A stretch of 33,154 nucleotides of DNA from Pseudomonadota bacterium (GCA_019352035.1 JABBNZ010000037.1:1-33154), one strand, 5' to 3'; positions 15,754-23,817 are shown, counted from the stretch's first letter. The notes: generated by a model not told the origin, from the letters alone. Program-made: numbers and translations.

Positions 15754-15941
15754 GGGTCCACTGACCCATCGATGCAGACGTGCATGCGGTCATCGAACCG
15801 CAGTGACGCCAGGACGCTCGCACGCGTCCTGATCACCACGAGAGAAGTTACGGCTCGACAGCTTGTGCGCGCCGTCTGTCCGCTGCATCGAACAGCACCT
15901 CGACGTACGTCGAGCCTTTGGTCCGATCTCCGGGGGGAGAT
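15754..15941 (+). promoter_or_regulatory. Long hairpin-rich 5' leader of the second hydrolase
   Basis: The leader contains successive perfect stems: 15754-15767 (5 bp), 15785-15802 (6 bp, TGCGGT/ACCGCA) and 15810-15831 (8 bp, CAGGACGC/GCGTCCTG). A 16-bp perfect palindrome follows (15899-15914, CTCGACGTACGTCGAG). A strong ribosome-binding site (GGGGGGAGA) sits just before the ATG. It does not match a riboswitch class that I recognise. It may be a cis-regulatory RNA or a set of protein operators. Confidence 0.45.
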
Positions 15942-17267
15942 ATGCTTCACAATCCATTCCGCAAATGGCCGGTCGTACTGGCCGCTACGGCCGCGCTCGT
16001 AACGTGCGCGGCAGCTCAGGCGTTCACGCCGCCGCCTTATCCGCGCATCGGCGGCATCCAGATCGGCGGCAGTTACGACTACAACAACTCGACCTATCAG
16101 GCCGAGCTCGCCAAGCAGTCGGTGATGATCTTGGGCTACTACCCCGGCCTCGCGCCGGGCGGCACCTCGATGCAGAGCGACATCCAGGCGATCAAGGCGA
16201 TCAATCCCAACGCGCTGGTCTTCCTCTATGCCAATTCCGACGAGGAGAGGTCGAGTGCCAGCGGCAACTCTTTCGCGTCACTGATCAATCGGATCAATGC
16301 GATGAACTGGTGGTTGTACCCGAGCCGGACGTCCGGCGGTCCGGTGCCGTCCTGGTACGGCGACGGCGGCGCGACGATCAACAACTCGCCCTATACGCCG
16401 AAGGACTCGCAGGGCGACGACGCGATCGACTACATCACCAAGTGGTACGTGAGCAACTTCTATGACCTGAACCCGGCGATCGACGGGCTGTTCATGGACA
16501 ACGTGTTCACCAAGCCGAGGGTGTCGGGCGACTGGTACCGCAACGGCCAGGACCTGCCGGCGTCGAGCCCGCAGGCGGCGGCGGCGCTGCAGGCCGGCTA
16601 CGAGCGCTGGTTCAGCCTGTCGCACCAGCTAATGCCGGGCAAGTATGAGCTCGCCAACATCGCCGACTGGTACCTGGACGGGTCTTCGCTGCCGTCCGGA
16701 TACCAGAACATGGCCGACGGCGGCGTGCTGGAGGCGATGCTCGGTAAGTCGTACTCCGTGGAGGCCTACGCTGGCTGGTCGGCGATGATGAAGCAGTATT
16801 ACTCCGCCATGGAGGCGGTCAACTCGCCGAAGCTTGTGATCTTCAACCAGTGGGGCAATCCAACCGACTACCGGTCGATGCGCTACGGGCTCGCCTCGTG
16901 CCTGATGAACGACGCGTACTACGACTTCACCAGTAACTCCGGCGGCTACTCCGGCGTCGTCTGGTTCGATGAGTATAACGCCAACCTCGGCGCGGCGATC
17001 AATCCGCCGCCCACCGCCTCGTGGCAGAAGGGCGTGTGGCGCCGGGACTTCGCCAACGGCATCGCGCTGGTCAATCCGAAGGGCAACGGGCCGCAGACGG
17101 TGCAGCTCGGCGGAACGTTCGTGAAGCTCAAGGGGTCGCAGGACCCGTCGGTCGACAGCGGACAGACCGTGACCTCCGTGACGCTGCAGGACCGCGACGG
17201 CATCATTCTGCTGCGCCAGGCGCCCCTGCAACAGCCGAAGGCGCCAACGAACCTGACGGCCGGGTGA
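15942..17267 (+). CDS. Secreted putative glycoside hydrolase (GHL15-like), copy 2
   Basis: The product has 441 residues from the ATG at 15942 after GGGGGGAGAT. The signal peptide ends near residue 26 (AAAQA-FTPPP). The mature protein closely follows copy 1 along its whole length, including SVMILGYYP, FLYANSDEE, IDGLFMDNVF, LVIFNQWGNPTDY and SGVVWFDEY. The two therefore arose by tandem duplication. Differences are scattered rather than clustered, and the acidic candidate catalytic positions are kept in both. Predicted role: periplasmic or extracellular cleavage of the exopolysaccharide. Unlike copy 1, this gene has its own sigma70-like promoter and long leader, so the two copies are likely expressed under different conditions. 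Confidence 0.75.
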   Translation: MLHNPFRKWPVVLAATAALVTCAAAQAFTPPPYPRIGGIQIGGSYDYNNSTYQAELAKQSVMILGYYPGLAPGGTSMQSDIQAIKAINPNALVFLYANSDEERSSASGNSFASLINRINAMNWWLYPSRTSGGPVPSWYGDGGATINNSPYTPKDSQGDDAIDYITKWYVSNFYDLNPAIDGLFMDNVFTKPRVSGDWYRNGQDLPASSPQAAAALQAGYERWFSLSHQLMPGKYELANIADWYLDGSSLPSGYQNMADGGVLEAMLGKSYSVEAYAGWSAMMKQYYSAMEAVNSPKLVIFNQWGNPTDYRSMRYGLASCLMNDAYYDFTSNSGGYSGVVWFDEYNANLGAAINPPPTASWQKGVWRRDFANGIALVNPKGNGPQTVQLGGTFVKLKGSQDPSVDSGQTVTSVTLQDRDGIILLRQAPLQQPKAPTNLTAG

Positions 17268-17308
17268 TCCGGCTGCCGCCCGGTCCAAGGTCAAGGCGTT
17301 GATCGGTC

Positions 17309-17335
17309 GCTGCAGGCCGGCCGTCGGCCTGCAGC
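17309..17335. repeat. Perfect 11-bp inverted repeat after the hydrolase genes
   Basis: Arms GCTGCAGGCCG (17309-17319) and CGGCCTGCAGC (17325-17335) flank a 5-nt loop. It lies between the second hydrolase stop and the asparagine-synthase start. There is no T-run after it. It is a candidate transcript-end or processing hairpin, or a leader structure of the next gene. Confidence 0.5.
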
Positions 17336-17351
17336 GGAACCGATGCGGCTG

Positions 17352-17378
17352 CGGAGGGTTTCTAGGGAAGTCCCTCCG
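17352..17378 (+). promoter_or_regulatory. Stem just upstream of the asnB ribosome-binding site
   Basis: CGGAGGG (17352-17358) can pair with CCCTCCG (17372-17378). The second arm ends at the first base of GGAG (17378-17381), the likely Shine-Dalgarno before ATG 17392. The upstream GGAGGG arm is itself a sequestered decoy ribosome-binding site. Translational control is possible but unproven. Confidence 0.35.
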
Positions 17379-17391
17379 GAGAGCTCCGCGC

Positions 17392-19419
17392 ATGTGCGGT
17401 ATCGCAGGATTTTTGGGCGGCGGATTCTCGGCCGAGCGCGCGCTCACCGAGCTCGTCGCGATGAGCGCGGCGCTGCGCCACCGGGGGCCTGACGGCGAGG
17501 GATTCTGGGTTGACTCCGATGCCGCGGTGGCGCTCGGTCACCGCCGCCTCGCGATCATCGACCTCTCGCCGCTCGGGGCCCAGCCGATGCGTTCACCGGG
17601 CGGTCGCTTCACCATCACCTTCAACGGCGAGATCTATAATTACCGCGCGCTGCGCGCCGAGCTGGCACACCGCGGGGTACGTTTCCGCAGCGGGAGCGAC
17701 ACGGAGGTGCTGCTCGCGGCGGTCGAGGAGTGGGGCCTGGAGCGGGCCTTGGAGCGCAGCCGGGGAATGTTCGCCTTCGGCCTGTGGGATGCCGCCGAGC
17801 GCGTGCTCTGGCTCGCGCGGGACCGCTTCGGTGAGAAGCCCCTCTACTATGGGCAGGCGGGCAACGCCTTCCTCTTCGGCTCCGAGCTCAAGGCGCTGCG
17901 CGCTCACAGCCTCTGGCGAGGTGAGATCGACGCCGAGGCGCTCTCGCTGCTGCTGCGACATCAGTGCATTCCGGCGCCGCATTCCATCTTCCGAGGAATT
18001 CGCAAGCTCATGCCGGGATGCGCGCTCGCCGTGCGCGCGCACGGAGGCGGATTCCGGCTCGAGGAGGTCCGCTACTTCGAGCCCGCGCCGATTGCGCAGA
18101 GCGAGCCGCCGCCGTCCCGCGAGACGGAGCTGATTGAGCAGGTGGGGGCGGCGCTCGCCGCGTCGGTGCGCCTGCAGATGGTGGCGGACGTCCCGGTCGG
18201 CGCGTTCCTCTCGGGCGGCATAGATTCCTCGCTGGTCGTCGCGCAGATGCAGCAGGCGAGCTCGCAGCCGGTGCGCACGTTCTCGATCGGCTTCGAGGAG
18301 GACGAGTTCGACGAGACGCCCTTCGCGCGCGAGGTGGCGGCACGTCTCGGAACCCGGCACACGGAGCTCCGGGTCACCGCCCGCGACGCGCTCGAGGTCA
18401 TCCCGAGACTTCCCGCCATCTACGACGAGCCCTTCGCGGACTCGTCGCAGATTCCGACGGCGCTCGTCGCGAGCCTCGCGCGGCGCGAGGTCACCGTCTC
18501 GCTCTCCGGCGATGGCGGCGATGAGCTCTTCGGTGGCTACCTGCGTTATCTCGAGGTCGCCGACCGCTGGCGTCGGCTGCAGCGGCCGTCCGGGGCGTGG
18601 ATGCGGGCGCTCGCGCGCACCGTGACCTCTCTGCCCGCCGGTGTGCTCTCGCCGTTCGTGCTGCCGCTCCATGTTGCCTCGTGCGTCCGCTCGCGCAGCG
18701 CCCAGCGCATCAAGGAGCGCGCCTGCGGCTGGACCGCCACTTCGTTTTCAGACTTGTATGATGTCATGACATCGTGTTGGCAGAACGCCGACCGGTTCGT
18801 CCTCGGCGCTGCGCGATGGACGGACGCCGGCGGCGCGCGGAGCGCGCAGCTGGGCTCGCCTGGCGCCGGTCCCTTGGCGCACATGATGTACACTGATACG
18901 CGGCGCTACCTTCCCGACGACATCCTCGTGAAGGTCGACCGTGCCGCCATGGCGGCTTCGCTCGAGACGCGTGTGCCGCTCCTCGACCTGGAGGTGGCGC
19001 GGTCGGCGTGGCGGATTCCGGCGTCGATGCACATGCGCGACGGCCGCGGCAAATGGGTTTTGCGCCGGCTGCTCGAGCGTCATCTCCCCCGGGAGCTGTT
19101 CGATCGCCCGAAGAGCGGGTTCGCCATGCCCGTGGCGAAATGGCTGCGCGGCGAGCTGCGCGACTGGGCGCAGGCGCAGCTCGATCCGGCGCGCCTGCGC
19201 CGCGAGGGTTACCTGGCTGCCCCCGAGATCGCGCGCCGCTGGCGCCAGCACGGCGCTGGCAAGGCCGACTGGGCGCCCCATCTCTGGACGGTGTTGATGT
19301 TCCAGGCATGGCTGGAGGATTTCGGGCGCCCGGCCGCCAACTTGGACGGCCGCCAGGCTGAAGTCCACGCGCAGATGGAGTATATCTCTGACAGTCGTCT
19401 CGCGGGAAACCTAGCCTGA
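17392..19419 (+). CDS. asnB: Asparagine synthase-type glutamine amidotransferase
   Basis: The product has 675 residues from the ATG that places Cys at position 2 (MCGIAGF), the nucleophile of class II glutamine amidotransferases. The N-terminal glutaminase domain (about 1-215) includes RGPDGEG, GHRRLAIIDLS and FNGEIYNYR. The synthetase domain begins near residue 260 with VPVGAFLSGGIDSS, the ATP pyrophosphatase loop. Later motifs SLSGDGGDELFGGY and KVDRAAMAASLETRVPLLD are intact. It is longer than a housekeeping AsnB. Paralogues of this family occur in EPS clusters of floc-forming bacteria. An amidation role on the polymer (for example a uronic acid) is a reasonable inference, but asparagine synthesis is not excluded. 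The 3' end overlaps the convergent glycosyltransferase by 9 bp. Confidence 0.9.
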   Translation: MCGIAGFLGGGFSAERALTELVAMSAALRHRGPDGEGFWVDSDAAVALGHRRLAIIDLSPLGAQPMRSPGGRFTITFNGEIYNYRALRAELAHRGVRFRSGSDTEVLLAAVEEWGLERALERSRGMFAFGLWDAAERVLWLARDRFGEKPLYYGQAGNAFLFGSELKALRAHSLWRGEIDAEALSLLLRHQCIPAPHSIFRGIRKLMPGCALAVRAHGGGFRLEEVRYFEPAPIAQSEPPPSRETELIEQVGAALAASVRLQMVADVPVGAFLSGGIDSSLVVAQMQQASSQPVRTFSIGFEEDEFDETPFAREVAARLGTRHTELRVTARDALEVIPRLPAIYDEPFADSSQIPTALVASLARREVTVSLSGDGGDELFGGYLRYLEVADRWRRLQRPSGAWMRALARTVTSLPAGVLSPFVLPLHVASCVRSRSAQRIKERACGWTATSFSDLYDVMTSCWQNADRFVLGAARWTDAGGARSAQLGSPGAGPLAHMMYTDTRRYLPDDILVKVDRAAMAASLETRVPLLDLEVARSAWRIPASMHMRDGRGKWVLRRLLERHLPRELFDRPKSGFAMPVAKWLRGELRDWAQAQLDPARLRREGYLAAPEIARRWRQHGAGKADWAPHLWTVLMFQAWLEDFGRPAANLDGRQAEVHAQMEYISDSRLAGNLA

Positions 19420-20574
19420 CTGCTGACGTGCCTCGGTGATTTCCCGCCGCGGCGAGCGTCCGGGTGCGGGCCTGCGGGGCTCGAGCCCGAAGCGGCGGTA
19501 GATCTCTCCCAGCCGATCGAGCGTTGCCTGCAGCGAGAAGCGCGCCTCGATCGTCTTGCGCGCCGCCGTCCCGAGAGCCTCGCGCAGCGCCGGCTCGCTC
19601 ATCAGCCGCGCGATGGCGGCGGCGGTGCCATCGACATCGCCGGGTGTGACGAGGAGGCCGTTCACTTCGTGCTCGACGACCTGCGGCACGCCGCCGACCG
19701 GCGTCGCGATGACGGGCAGTCCCCAGGACATCGCCTCCAGAAGCGCCATGGGCATTCCTTCCGCGTAGGAGGGGAGCGCAAATAGCGTGGCCCGGGCGAG
19801 CTCGGCGCACAGGCGCTCCGGTCCGAGCCAGCCCGGACACGCGATCCGGTCTTGCAGGCCGAGCTCCGCCGCTAGCCGGCGTACCTCCGCTTCCGCCCCG
19901 CTGCCTGCCAGCGTGAGTGTCAAATGCGGATGGCGCCCGGCGATGCGCGCGAAGGCTCGGATCAGATCGAACACTCCTTTGGCCGGTCTCACATCGCCGA
20001 CGAAGAGCAGGGTCGGCGCGCGCTCCTGCGGGCGATGCCGCCCCGCGAGCTCGGGAAGCGCGACCCCGTTGGGCACGACCTCGACCCGCGCCGTGGGCGA
20101 GATCGCGAGCAGCCGCTCGCGCCACTGCTCGGAGAGCGCGATGACGAACGCGGCGTTCGCCAGAGTGTGGCGGACGAAGCGCCGGGCGAGCGGCCGGCTC
20201 TCCTGCGCGTAGAATTTCATGAACTCCCCGCCATGCACGTGGAGGAGATAAGGCCGGCGCGCGGCGCGCGCCAGCAGGCAGACGACCGACTTGCGCCAGA
20301 AGGAGGCGCGCGAGGCTGTCTGCACGTGCACGAGCGGCGCGTCGAGCGTGGCGAGCGCCAGCCCCACGCGCCACCAGCCGCGCAGAGCCATCCCGGCCTT
20401 CCTCCAGGCGCTGCCCGCGCGGTGCGTGACGACGTACGTGCAGCGATAGCGATCGAAGAGGCCCGCCCCGATGTAACCGCACACCACCGCACGAATGCCG
20501 CCCGTCCCGGCAGGGTCGGTGCCGACCATCAGCACGCTCCGGCAGCGCACCACGGGTCGCGTGCGACGGTTCAC
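19411..20574 (-). CDS. GT4-family glycosyltransferase (first of three minus-strand GTs)
   Basis: The product has 387 residues using a GTG at 20574, with GGTGA seven bases upstream. An ATG at 20610 would instead overlap the upstream gene by 29 bp. The GT-B fold is shown by SVLMVGTDPAGTGGIRAVV at the N terminus, VEVVPNGVALPE, the second-domain start TLLFVGDVRPAKGVFDLIRAF, and the donor-site EX7E region SYAEGMPMALLEAMSWGLPVI. It probably adds one sugar of the repeat unit at the cytoplasmic face of the inner membrane. Donor and linkage are unknown. It is the last gene of a minus-strand run of three glycosyltransferase genes that converges on asnB. Confidence 0.9.
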   Translation of the reverse strand: MNRRTRPVVRCRSVLMVGTDPAGTGGIRAVVCGYIGAGLFDRYRCTYVVTHRAGSAWRKAGMALRGWWRVGLALATLDAPLVHVQTASRASFWRKSVVCLLARAARRPYLLHVHGGEFMKFYAQESRPLARRFVRHTLANAAFVIALSEQWRERLLAISPTARVEVVPNGVALPELAGRHRPQERAPTLLFVGDVRPAKGVFDLIRAFARIAGRHPHLTLTLAGSGAEAEVRRLAAELGLQDRIACPGWLGPERLCAELARATLFALPSYAEGMPMALLEAMSWGLPVIATPVGGVPQVVEHEVNGLLVTPGDVDGTAAAIARLMSEPALREALGTAARKTIEARFSLQATLDRLGEIYRRFGLEPRRPAPGRSPRREITEARQQSG

Positions 20575-20581
20575 GCCTTCG

Positions 20582-21754
20582 TCACCGGCTCCGCTGCTCG
20601 AGCCAGGCATGCGCCGCCGCGCTGGAGGGCTCGTGCAGGACCTGCTGGATGCGTTCGGTGAAGTCGCCGGCCATGCGCTGCACCGTGAAGAGCTCCCGGA
20701 CGCGCAGGGCTGCGGCGTCCCCGAGCCGCCGCCGCAGCGGCTCCGAAGTCAGGGCCTTCAGGTGCATCGCGAGCGCCTCGATGTCTCCGGGCTCGAAGAG
20801 AAAGCCGTGCCTGCCGTGGATCACCTGCTCGCCGGCTCCTCCCAGATTGCTGATGACGAGCGGCTTGCCGAGCGACATGGACTCGAGCGCCGCCAGCGAG
20901 AACGTCTCGCTGTGCGATACCAGTGTCATGACGTCGCAGGCGCAGATGAAAGGGCGCACGTCATCCCTGTTGCCGGTGATGCGGACATGCTCCCCGAGGC
21001 CGAGCTGCGCCATGGCGCGCTCGATCACCGGCCGCTGCGGCCCCTCGCCGATGAGCAGCCCCTTGGCCGGGATGCCCTGCGCCCGCAGCTTGGCGATGGC
21101 CGCGAGCAGATCGCCGTGCGCCTTCTCGGGGCGCAGCCCCGAACAGATCCCGATCACGAAGTCCTCCGCCCCAAACCCGAGTCCGCTGCGGAACGCGAGC
21201 TGCTCGGCGCTCGAGCGCCTGTCGGTGAACCACTCCGTGTCGATGCCGTTGCAGATGACTTCGTCTTCGGCCCGATGCAGGCCTCGCTCGCGCCAGTAAC
21301 GGCGCTGGCCTTCGCAGACGTAGACGAGCAGGTCGCAGCGGTTGAGGAGACGTCGATAGAGCAGCATCTGCAGTTTCTGCTTCCAGGTCTGCAACACGGT
21401 GGTGTGAAACACGGCCACGAGCCGCGGAGCCCGCGCGCCGCCGCGCGCCGCAAGCCGTCCGTAGAGCGTCGAATAAGTATTGGTGCACACGATGGCATCG
21501 ATGCCGCCCTCGGCGACGATCCTGCGCAGCTGCCGTACCGCGTTGCGATCGATGCGGCGGGTCACGTCGCAGCAGGTCAGGCTCGCGAGCTGCTCGGTGC
21601 GTAACTGCGGCAGAAGCTGCTTCCTGCCTTTAAGGTACGCGAGGTGCAGCCTGAACCGGCGCGAATCGAGGTGATTGAGCAGCGTCACTACGTGCTTCTC
21701 CGCCCCGCCGGTCTCGAGGGAGTTGACGATGAAGAGCAGGCCCGGAGCGCTCAT
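20582..21754 (-). CDS. GT4-family glycosyltransferase (second)
   Basis: The product has 390 residues. The start at 21754 overlaps the stop of the upstream glycosyltransferase (ATGA). The N terminus GLLFIVNSLETGGAEKHVVTLLNHL is the classic nucleotide-sugar GT4 opening with the GGAEK loop. VICNGIDTEWF lies mid-protein. The donor domain has ICSGLRPEKAHGDLLAAI and the EX7E motif SHSETFSLAALESMSLGKPLVI. Length is normal for GT4. Predicted function is cytoplasmic transfer of a hexose to the lipid-linked EPS intermediate. Confidence 0.92.
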   Translation of the reverse strand: MSAPGLLFIVNSLETGGAEKHVVTLLNHLDSRRFRLHLAYLKGRKQLLPQLRTEQLASLTCCDVTRRIDRNAVRQLRRIVAEGGIDAIVCTNTYSTLYGRLAARGGARAPRLVAVFHTTVLQTWKQKLQMLLYRRLLNRCDLLVYVCEGQRRYWRERGLHRAEDEVICNGIDTEWFTDRRSSAEQLAFRSGLGFGAEDFVIGICSGLRPEKAHGDLLAAIAKLRAQGIPAKGLLIGEGPQRPVIERAMAQLGLGEHVRITGNRDDVRPFICACDVMTLVSHSETFSLAALESMSLGKPLVISNLGGAGEQVIHGRHGFLFEPGDIEALAMHLKALTSEPLRRRLGDAAALRVRELFTVQRMAGDFTERIQQVLHEPSSAAAHAWLEQRSR

Positions 21755-22947
21755 TCGCGATGTCCGGCGGCCGGGGACCCCCGCAGCAGGTCCGACAGCG
21801 CCTCCACGTACGCGCTCTCGAGCTCCGTCTCCTCGCCGCGCTGCTCGATGTAGCGGCGCCCCCTGGCGCTCGCCCCCTCCCACTCGAGCGGATCGCCCAC
21901 GAGCATTTCGATGGCGCTCTGCAGCTCCTGTGCGCTGCCCACGAGCGCTCCCAGATGGCTCTCGGAGAGGAGCCGCAGCGGATCGAGGAACGCCACCACC
22001 GGGGTGCCGCGCGACCAGGCCTGCAAGTAGGTGTTCGGAAAACCCTCGATCTGCGAGGTGCTGACGAAGACGCGCGCGCGCTCGAACCAGCTTCCGACCT
22101 CGTGCTGGGGCACGAAGCCATGGAAGGTGACGTTGGGCAGTGCTGCGGCGCGCAGGCGCGTCTGCTCGAACAGCCGCTCGGCGCCCGGCATCGGGCCACC
22201 GATCATGTGAAAGGCGAGCCGCGGCAGACGCTCGGCCGCATCCAGGAAGAGGTGCGGGCGCTTCAGCGGACGGAGGTTCCCGACCCACAGAGCGCCGATG
22301 TCCCGCGCCGAGAGCGGCGGGCAGCGGCCGCAGGTTTCGAGCAGCGATGCGACGACACGGCTGTTGCGGCCGAAGTGGCCTGCCAGCGCGCTGCGCTGCG
22401 AGGGGGTCTGCGCCAGCACCAGGTCCGTACGCGCGAGGCCCCAGCGGTACAACATCCGGTCGCGCCGGTAACGGACGAGGAGCGCGCGCGGGTCGCAATC
22501 GGTGTCGCTGGCGATCCGGAAGACGAGCCTGCGGCCCCGGCGCCGGGCGAACAGGGCCGCCTGCGCGAGGTGCGCGCCGGCGCAACTCGTGTAATAGATG
22601 TCTGCGTCGGCGCGCCCCATCGCCGCGTGGAGTTTCGTCCAGCGTGGATGCACGAATCGCATCACCGGAATGCCCTCGTCGGGGCGGTAGGCCTTGTAAG
22701 TTCTGATGCCATCCCACACCTGACCGTCAGGCTGACCGTAATCGGCGACGACCATCGAGACGCGCCACCGGCGGCGGGCGAGCGCGCGGGCGAGCAGGGT
22801 CTGCTGCAGTTCCGCGCCGCCGGCGCGGCGGTCCGCGTATTCCCGTGCCAGCACCGGCAGGTTGCCGAGGCCGACGAAGCAGACGCTGCCCGGCGTTGCA
22901 CAGGGATCGGCGATTGCGGAGTTGGGAGCGGAAAGGGAAGCCACCAT
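21751..22947 (-). CDS. GT4/GT1-like glycosyltransferase (third)
   Basis: The product has 398 residues from the ATG at 22947. The body starts at SVCFVGLGNLPVLAREYADRRAGGAELQQ, a GT-B acceptor domain. The donor domain begins near IGALWVGNLRPLKRPHLFLDAAERLP and carries STSQIEGFPNTYLQAWSRGTPVV, where the second Glu of the EX7E motif is replaced by Gln. The first residues after the start (about 20) are low-complexity. A longer form from 23046 is possible but would run through the divergent promoter. A good sigma70 promoter ends only six bases before this ATG, suggesting a leaderless or near-leaderless message. It is the first gene of the three-GT minus-strand operon. Confidence 0.85.
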   Translation of the reverse strand: MVASLSAPNSAIADPCATPGSVCFVGLGNLPVLAREYADRRAGGAELQQTLLARALARRRWRVSMVVADYGQPDGQVWDGIRTYKAYRPDEGIPVMRFVHPRWTKLHAAMGRADADIYYTSCAGAHLAQAALFARRRGRRLVFRIASDTDCDPRALLVRYRRDRMLYRWGLARTDLVLAQTPSQRSALAGHFGRNSRVVASLLETCGRCPPLSARDIGALWVGNLRPLKRPHLFLDAAERLPRLAFHMIGGPMPGAERLFEQTRLRAAALPNVTFHGFVPQHEVGSWFERARVFVSTSQIEGFPNTYLQAWSRGTPVVAFLDPLRLLSESHLGALVGSAQELQSAIEMLVGDPLEWEGASARGRRYIEQRGEETELESAYVEALSDLLRGSPAAGHRE

Positions 22948-22952
22948 TGGTG

Positions 22953-22980
22953 AATATAAGCTGGGAACCGTCAGGGACAA
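22953..22980 (-). promoter_or_regulatory. Sigma70-type promoter of the minus-strand GT operon
   Basis: Read on the minus strand: TTGTCC (22980-22975), a 16-nt spacer and TATATT (22958-22953). The start predicted about seven nt downstream falls on the ATG itself (22947). Confidence 0.55.
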
Positions 22981-23009
22981 ACGCGGGCCGGAGCGAAACG
23001 TTCCTGTAG

Positions 23010-23031
23010 CGTAAGCGGGAACGGAACTTGC
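23010..23031 (+). promoter_or_regulatory. Sigma54-like promoter of the 23073 methyltransferase
   Basis: GGGAACG-GAAC-TTGC (23017-23031) has GG and GC 10 nt apart and matches most of the RpoN consensus. The preceding bases belong to a 14-nt word, CGTAAGCGGGAACG, repeated exactly at 23744-23757 in front of the export operon. The predicted start is near 23043, 30 nt before the ATG. Confidence 0.6.
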
Positions 23032-23072
23032 GAGTGCCCGCCTCACGATGCAAACGCGCGGACCCGGCGGGC

Positions 23073-23726
23073 ATGCCTAGTCTCGAGTATCACCTGCGGG
23101 AGCTGCAAGCAGTACTCGATCCTTTCGATCCGGTCCGGGCGGTTCCGAAGTACCCCTGCGCGGGTTGGAAGGTGCTGGATGTCGGATGCGGGATCGGTCA
23201 GACCTTGCTCGCGCCGGAGCTGCGCGCGGCAGCCGAGCTGCATGGAATTGATACCGACGGCGCCGCCATAGAGTTCGGCCGAAGGCGAGCCGGAAGTGCC
23301 CATCTGACGCTGACCTGCGCGCAGGCGGAGCATATCCCATATGAAGACGGGAGTTTTGACCTGGTCTATTCCCGCGTCGCAGTCCCGTACACCAACGTTC
23401 CTTTGGCGCTCGCGGAGATGCGCAGGGTCCTCAAGACCGGCGGGCGGTTCTGGGCCACGCTGCAACCGGTGAGGGGCGAGCTGTCCAGGCTCGGGACCGG
23501 ATTGCAGCGCCTGGCAGCCAAGACCGTCATCGACTCCGGATATGTCCTCGCCAATTCCCTGATGCTGGCGATGTCGGGGCGCTGCGTGCCGAGGCCGTGG
23601 AACGGGAAGTACGACACCGTGCAGACGCGGCGTGGCGCGGCGTGGCTGCTGCGCCGCTCGGGCTTCCGCGACGTCGAGATATTCCTGTCCCCTCTGCACT
23701 TCATCGCGACCGCGACTCGCAGTTGA
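23073..23726 (+). CDS. Class I SAM-dependent methyltransferase
   Basis: The product has 217 residues from ATG 23073; in-frame TTG 23028 and GTG 23034 would start inside or at the edge of the promoter. SAM motif I, VLDVGCGIGQTLLAPE, is near residues 32-47. GIDTDGAAIEF follows, then FDLVYSRVAVPYTNVPLALAEMRRVLKTGGRFW, matching the class I (methyltransferase 11) pattern. The C-terminal region after residue 150 is variable. The substrate is unknown; the sugar precursor or finished polymer is a guess from context. It is transcribed divergently from the glycosyltransferase operon and precedes the export operon by 91 bp, each with a similar sigma54-like promoter. Confidence 0.85.
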   Translation: MPSLEYHLRELQAVLDPFDPVRAVPKYPCAGWKVLDVGCGIGQTLLAPELRAAAELHGIDTDGAAIEFGRRRAGSAHLTLTCAQAEHIPYEDGSFDLVYSRVAVPYTNVPLALAEMRRVLKTGGRFWATLQPVRGELSRLGTGLQRLAAKTVIDSGYVLANSLMLAMSGRCVPRPWNGKYDTVQTRRGAAWLLRRSGFRDVEIFLSPLHFIATATRS

Positions 23727-23743
23727 GCCATCTCGGGTGCGAA

Positions 23744-23766
23744 CGTAAGCGGGAACGCCACTTGCT
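23744..23766 (+). promoter_or_regulatory. Sigma54-like promoter of the EPS export operon
   Basis: GGGAACG-CCAC-TTGCT (23751-23766) has correct 10-nt GG-GC spacing and the same upstream bases (CGTAAGC) as the site at 23010. The predicted start near 23777 leaves a leader of about 40 nt before the export gene. Confidence 0.62.
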
Positions 23767-23817
23767 TAAAGCCCAGCCTACGAAGCGCGCCCGAACAAAG
23801 AAGAGGAGATGACACTG

